Assembly (NCBI GenBank): GCA_026992595.1 | Contig: JALWZW010000018.1 | Coordinates: 1-7,402 of the forward strand | From: Microcaldota archaeon | Lineage (GTDB): Archaea; Micrarchaeota; Micrarchaeia; Anstonellales; Bilamarchaeaceae | DNA: 7,402 bases | Direction of reading: 5' to 3' | In this document: positions 4,731 to 7,402 of the stretch, piece by piece | How positions within the stretch are numbered: position 1 is the first letter of the stretch | How the letters are laid out: the number at the start of each line of letters is the position of its first letter | Translations under genes and position numbers: made by a program | The notes under the pieces: generated by a model | Told to the model about the DNA's origin: nothing | The model's input: the letters and a program-made list of their open reading frames with translations, nothing else | Database searches by the model: none

Positions 4731-5426
4731 ATGACCTCGTTAGATAAAGCGGTTATTGCCTCTTATGAAAAAGGAGGGAAGAGGTTTGAACTCTATGTGG
4801 ACCCTGATAACGCATACGCATATAAAGAGGGGAGAAAAAAAGATTTGAAAAATATATTGGTTGCAGAGGAGGTTTACAGCAATGCGCGCAAAGGAGAGCG
4901 GGCAAAGGCAAGCGACATAAAAGAGGTGTTCGGGACAGAGGATATCTATGAGATATTAAAGTTCATATTGGAAAACGGCGAGGTGCAGTTAACCACAGAG
5001 CAGAGGAGGAAAAAGACGGAGGAAAAGAGAAAGCAAATAATAGCAATAATAGCAAAAGAGGCAATAGACCCGCGCACCAACGCTCCCCACCCCCCTCAGC
5101 GTATAGAGCAGGCGATGGAGCAGGCAAGGGTGCATATAGACCCATTTAAGGATGCAAGGGCGCAGTTGGAAGAAGTGGTAAAAGCGCTTAGGGGAGTGCT
5201 ACCCATGAAGTTCGAAAAAGTGAAGTTGGCAGTAAAAATCCCGGCAGTTCATGCTTATAAATGCTACGGCACCCTCAAAAGTTATGGGATAAAGCAGGAG
5301 GAATGGACGCCAAAAGGGGACCTTATAGTGATGGTGGAGTTGTTTGCAGGGATGAGAGGGGAGTTTTACGATAGAATAGGGAAGTTGAGCAATGGTGAAG
5401 CGGTAATAAAGGAGATCAATAAATAG
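4731..5426 (+). CDS. SBDS: Ribosome maturation protein SBDS/Sdo1
   Basis: 231 aa, the usual archaeal length. The eukaryotic homologue releases the anti-association factor eIF6 from the large subunit together with EFL1; in archaea a role with aIF6 and aEF2-like GTPase in large-subunit maturation is inferred. The N-terminal FYSH domain (1 to about 95) begins SLDKAVIASYEKGGKRFELYVDP and includes AKASDIKEVFGT and the signature LTTEQRRKK. A three-helix middle domain follows (about 100-165, with DPRTNAPHPPQRIEQAM), and a ferredoxin-like C-terminal domain (about 168-231, MKFEKVKLAVKIPA to the WTPKGDLIVMVE strand). The start matches the family N-terminus, has no Shine-Dalgarno and is probably leaderless. 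The 3' end overlaps the convergent large gene by 11 nt. Confidence 0.93.
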   Translation: MTSLDKAVIASYEKGGKRFELYVDPDNAYAYKEGRKKDLKNILVAEEVYSNARKGERAKASDIKEVFGTEDIYEILKFILENGEVQLTTEQRRKKTEEKRKQIIAIIAKEAIDPRTNAPHPPQRIEQAMEQARVHIDPFKDARAQLEEVVKALRGVLPMKFEKVKLAVKIPAVHAYKCYGTLKSYGIKQEEWTPKGDLIVMVELFAGMRGEFYDRIGKLSNGEAVIKEINK

Positions 5427-7402
5427 GTGTGCCGCACACCCTGCACCGCTTCCCTCTCTTTTGAGGGATGGGGCAATTAGGACAGTAGACATGGTAGCGC
5501 AAACTCATAATGCGCCCCATAGCGCTCTTGAAGTTAAAGTCAAAGCTGCGCAACACCTGCACACCCTCCCACAACTTCACAACTGGCCTTGCAACAGTGC
5601 TAACAACAGACCTCCAAAAGCCCTCCCCTCTATAAGCACCCATCCTTCTTAACAGCATATTGGTGACCGCGGCCCTTGCGGTAATTTTCTCAGGCCAGAA
5701 AGGCACCGGTACATGCCATATAAAGAGCGGAAGAGCGATCCAGCCATAAGTTTTATTCTGGAGAATGCCCAACTCCCTCAACTCTCTCTCCCTTTGTATA
5801 GCCAAAGCATGCACATTTATCTGCCTTCTTATGGTGTGAGCAGCCGCCTCCTTGCGAATATTTCTGTCTAATTCTGCTAAAAGGTTTGCCTCTGCCAAAA
5901 GCCAATCAGCCATCGGAGAATCCACTCTCATCCTCATCCTATAATCATAATAACTTGCAGCAGGATTTACAGAGCCATGCATAGCGTAAACATACACCCC
6001 GCTTCTATTAAGGAAAGTATCTTGAGGGGAAGGTTTGATAGCACCTTTCCACATTTCATATCCTGCAATCATTTTATGTTCCAAAGAGCCGCCGTAAATA
6101 AGCTTTAACTTGCCAAACAACCCAAAGAATTTGTTTTGGGAAAATCTAAAGGCAAAGGGGTTTATGCTTTGGAAGGCCTCCCGCATCCTAGGCATGGTGC
6201 GCTCCCACATAGAGAGAGGGTTATCTGTAATATCCCATCTACCAGCCGCCCCGTGCGCCGCCGCCTGCAGCGATTTCCCAAACACACCCATCACACGCCT
6301 TGAACCCCACAAATCAATTTCAGGAAGGAAGAAAGAGTGGAGCTTAAATGCAAGCATCTCAGTTTTAGAAAGTGCTCCATTTAGAACATCAGAATAAGGA
6401 TAAGGAATAATGGGACCAAAATGTTTTAACGCAGCAAGTTTTTGTCTATAAGATAAAGAAGATGAGATTTTAAAGGCATTTCTATCAATAGCGACATCCC
6501 AAACATGATGGAAACGTCCATGTGCAATTTGCACTATACGATAAACACGCTTTTCTTCCTCGCTCAAATATTCAAATCCTTTTCCGCTCATAATATCCAT
6601 TGCAAGTCGCGCGCTCTGCTGCCTATAGTATTCAGTGGTAGGGGTAATTGCATAAGAACCGGGTATTATAGGACCGCCCGTATCCAACATTACCTTATCC
6701 CACCAATCAGCAAAAGCAAGCCAGGTGGATTTAAAGGCAGAGGAAATAGCTTTGCCGCTCTTCCACTCCTCCATTGCCTTCTCCCCGCCGAACATCTTCA
6801 AAATTTGAGGGGGCTCGGGAGGAGCATCGCTCAAGGGCTTTAAAACCACCTGCATATCTTTCCAATAGCTCTCATAATCACCTGTCTGCTTAGAATAATT
6901 CCAAACAATGGTTGCAAGGGATTTAAGTTTAGAAACATCTCTAACCACATCGCCGCCCTCTTTTGCCCATCTCTCCACAATGCTTATATAAGGCGCCCAG
7001 AGATGGCGTTCCTTTCTATCCTTCAAATTCCTAAACACCTCCAGCATAAGGCGGTCAAAGGAAAGGAAAGATAGTTCTTCCAAACTTATCTTACCGAAAA
7101 CCTCTTCCCTCCACCAACGCTGCTCTTTACAGAAGCGCAGCAGGTCCCTTCTCAATCCCTCTATAAATTGCTGGTAATGTGCTCCTCTTGCTTCAATCTC
7201 CTCAGGCCTTCCAAATCTCACCACCTCATTGTCTGGGTCAAACCTCACCTCTTTGTACTCTCTTCCGCGCTCTGTGTGCACCACTGCGCGTAATACCACC
7301 GCAGCGCGCAAAATAACATCAGCATCTCCCACATTCATTTTAGGAGTGTAGAAAACAAACCCGCCTTCATAAGTGCCTATCAAGACGCGCTTAGAGGAGG
7401 CA
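5416..7402 (-). CDS. Large unrecognised Trp-rich protein with C-terminal zinc ribbon, partial
   Basis: At least 661 codons; the 5' end lies outside the window. The frame is open to the right edge, reading ASSKRVLIGTYEGG across the TTG at 7383, which has no Shine-Dalgarno, so that TTG is an internal Leu. I do not recognise the family. Visible features are a C-terminal zinc ribbon C-x2-C-x9-C-x2-C in the last 25 residues (CPNCP...RCRVCG), a His cluster AHGRFHHVWD (around 6495-6526), a DYRMRMRVDSPMADWLL segment followed by a long charged helix rich in Ala/Glu/Arg, and unusually many aromatic residues (about 21 Trp). No convincing signal peptide or membrane helix is seen; GWIALPLFIWHVPVPFW is the most hydrophobic stretch. 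The fold looks mixed, with helical stretches. The zinc ribbon suggests nucleic-acid or protein binding, but that is inference only. Confidence 0.8.
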   Translation of the reverse strand, partial: ASSKRVLIGTYEGGFVFYTPKMNVGDADVILRAAVVLRAVVHTERGREYKEVRFDPDNEVVRFGRPEEIEARGAHYQQFIEGLRRDLLRFCKEQRWWREEVFGKISLEELSFLSFDRLMLEVFRNLKDRKERHLWAPYISIVERWAKEGGDVVRDVSKLKSLATIVWNYSKQTGDYESYWKDMQVVLKPLSDAPPEPPQILKMFGGEKAMEEWKSGKAISSAFKSTWLAFADWWDKVMLDTGGPIIPGSYAITPTTEYYRQQSARLAMDIMSGKGFEYLSEEEKRVYRIVQIAHGRFHHVWDVAIDRNAFKISSSLSYRQKLAALKHFGPIIPYPYSDVLNGALSKTEMLAFKLHSFFLPEIDLWGSRRVMGVFGKSLQAAAHGAAGRWDITDNPLSMWERTMPRMREAFQSINPFAFRFSQNKFFGLFGKLKLIYGGSLEHKMIAGYEMWKGAIKPSPQDTFLNRSGVYVYAMHGSVNPAASYYDYRMRMRVDSPMADWLLAEANLLAELDRNIRKEAAAHTIRRQINVHALAIQRERELRELGILQNKTYGWIALPLFIWHVPVPFWPEKITARAAVTNMLLRRMGAYRGEGFWRSVVSTVARPVVKLWEGVQVLRSFDFNFKSAMGRIMSLRYHVYCPNCPIPQKRGKRCRVCGTPIY

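Noticed and set aside
7381..7383. TTG as the start of the large minus-strand gene
   Set aside because: The frame continues open and protein-like to the window edge, and no Shine-Dalgarno or TATA box is visible, so the gene is treated as 5'-truncated.
1..7402. tRNA or rRNA genes, CRISPR arrays, insertion sequences
   Set aside because: No T-loop signatures, direct repeat arrays, transposase frames or terminal repeats were seen on either strand.

Overview
The window looks like a piece of a compact archaeal genome, probably from a small-genome (DPANN-type) lineage. The archaeal evidence is direct: a CTP-dependent riboflavin kinase of the archaeal type, the exosome subunit Csl4 next to RNA polymerase subunit L, an SBDS/Sdo1 ribosome maturation protein, a Ser-His-Asp (ER/archaeal type) signal peptidase, a HemK2-type methyltransferase, a box C/D guide RNA, and TTTAWATA promoter boxes about 26-28 nt ahead of start codons. 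The DPANN placement is inference, from the very tight packing and the presence of unrecognised lineage-type proteins. Base composition is moderately AT-rich (estimated by eye), with a striking excess of the tetramer GCGC.

Layout, left to right. Minus strand: the N-terminal part of a DHH-family (RecJ-like) phosphoesterase runs off the left edge and is translationally coupled to ribK. Plus strand, divergent from ribK across a 32-bp mirrored promoter: the hemK-like methyltransferase, then a box C/D sRNA overlapping its stop codon, then a Nudix hydrolase. Minus: a coiled-coil protein whose 3' end overlaps the Nudix gene. Plus: the operon csl4 - rpoL - signal peptidase, where the peptidase appears to start at an AUU codon inside rpoL. 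Minus: a HEAT-repeat-like helical protein. Plus: SBDS. Minus, running off the right edge: a large unrecognised Trp-rich protein ending in a zinc ribbon.

The genes centre on information processing: rRNA methylation guide, release-factor methylation, RNA exosome, RNA polymerase, 60S/50S maturation, with protein export and cofactor metabolism added. Noncoding DNA is minimal. All three convergent pairs overlap at their 3' ends, and the three divergent pairs are separated by only 32, about 55-64 and 48 bp. First genes of transcription units lack Shine-Dalgarno sequences and appear leaderless or nearly so. Three internal genes carry a GGAGGT motif just upstream.

The most notable findings are the previously unmarked box C/D sRNA at about 1257-1322, which also corrects the Nudix start; the AUU-initiated N-terminal extension of the signal peptidase, which supplies two missing membrane helices; and the inverted-repeat divergent leaderless promoter between ribK and hemK. 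No mobile element, CRISPR array, tRNA or rRNA gene was seen.
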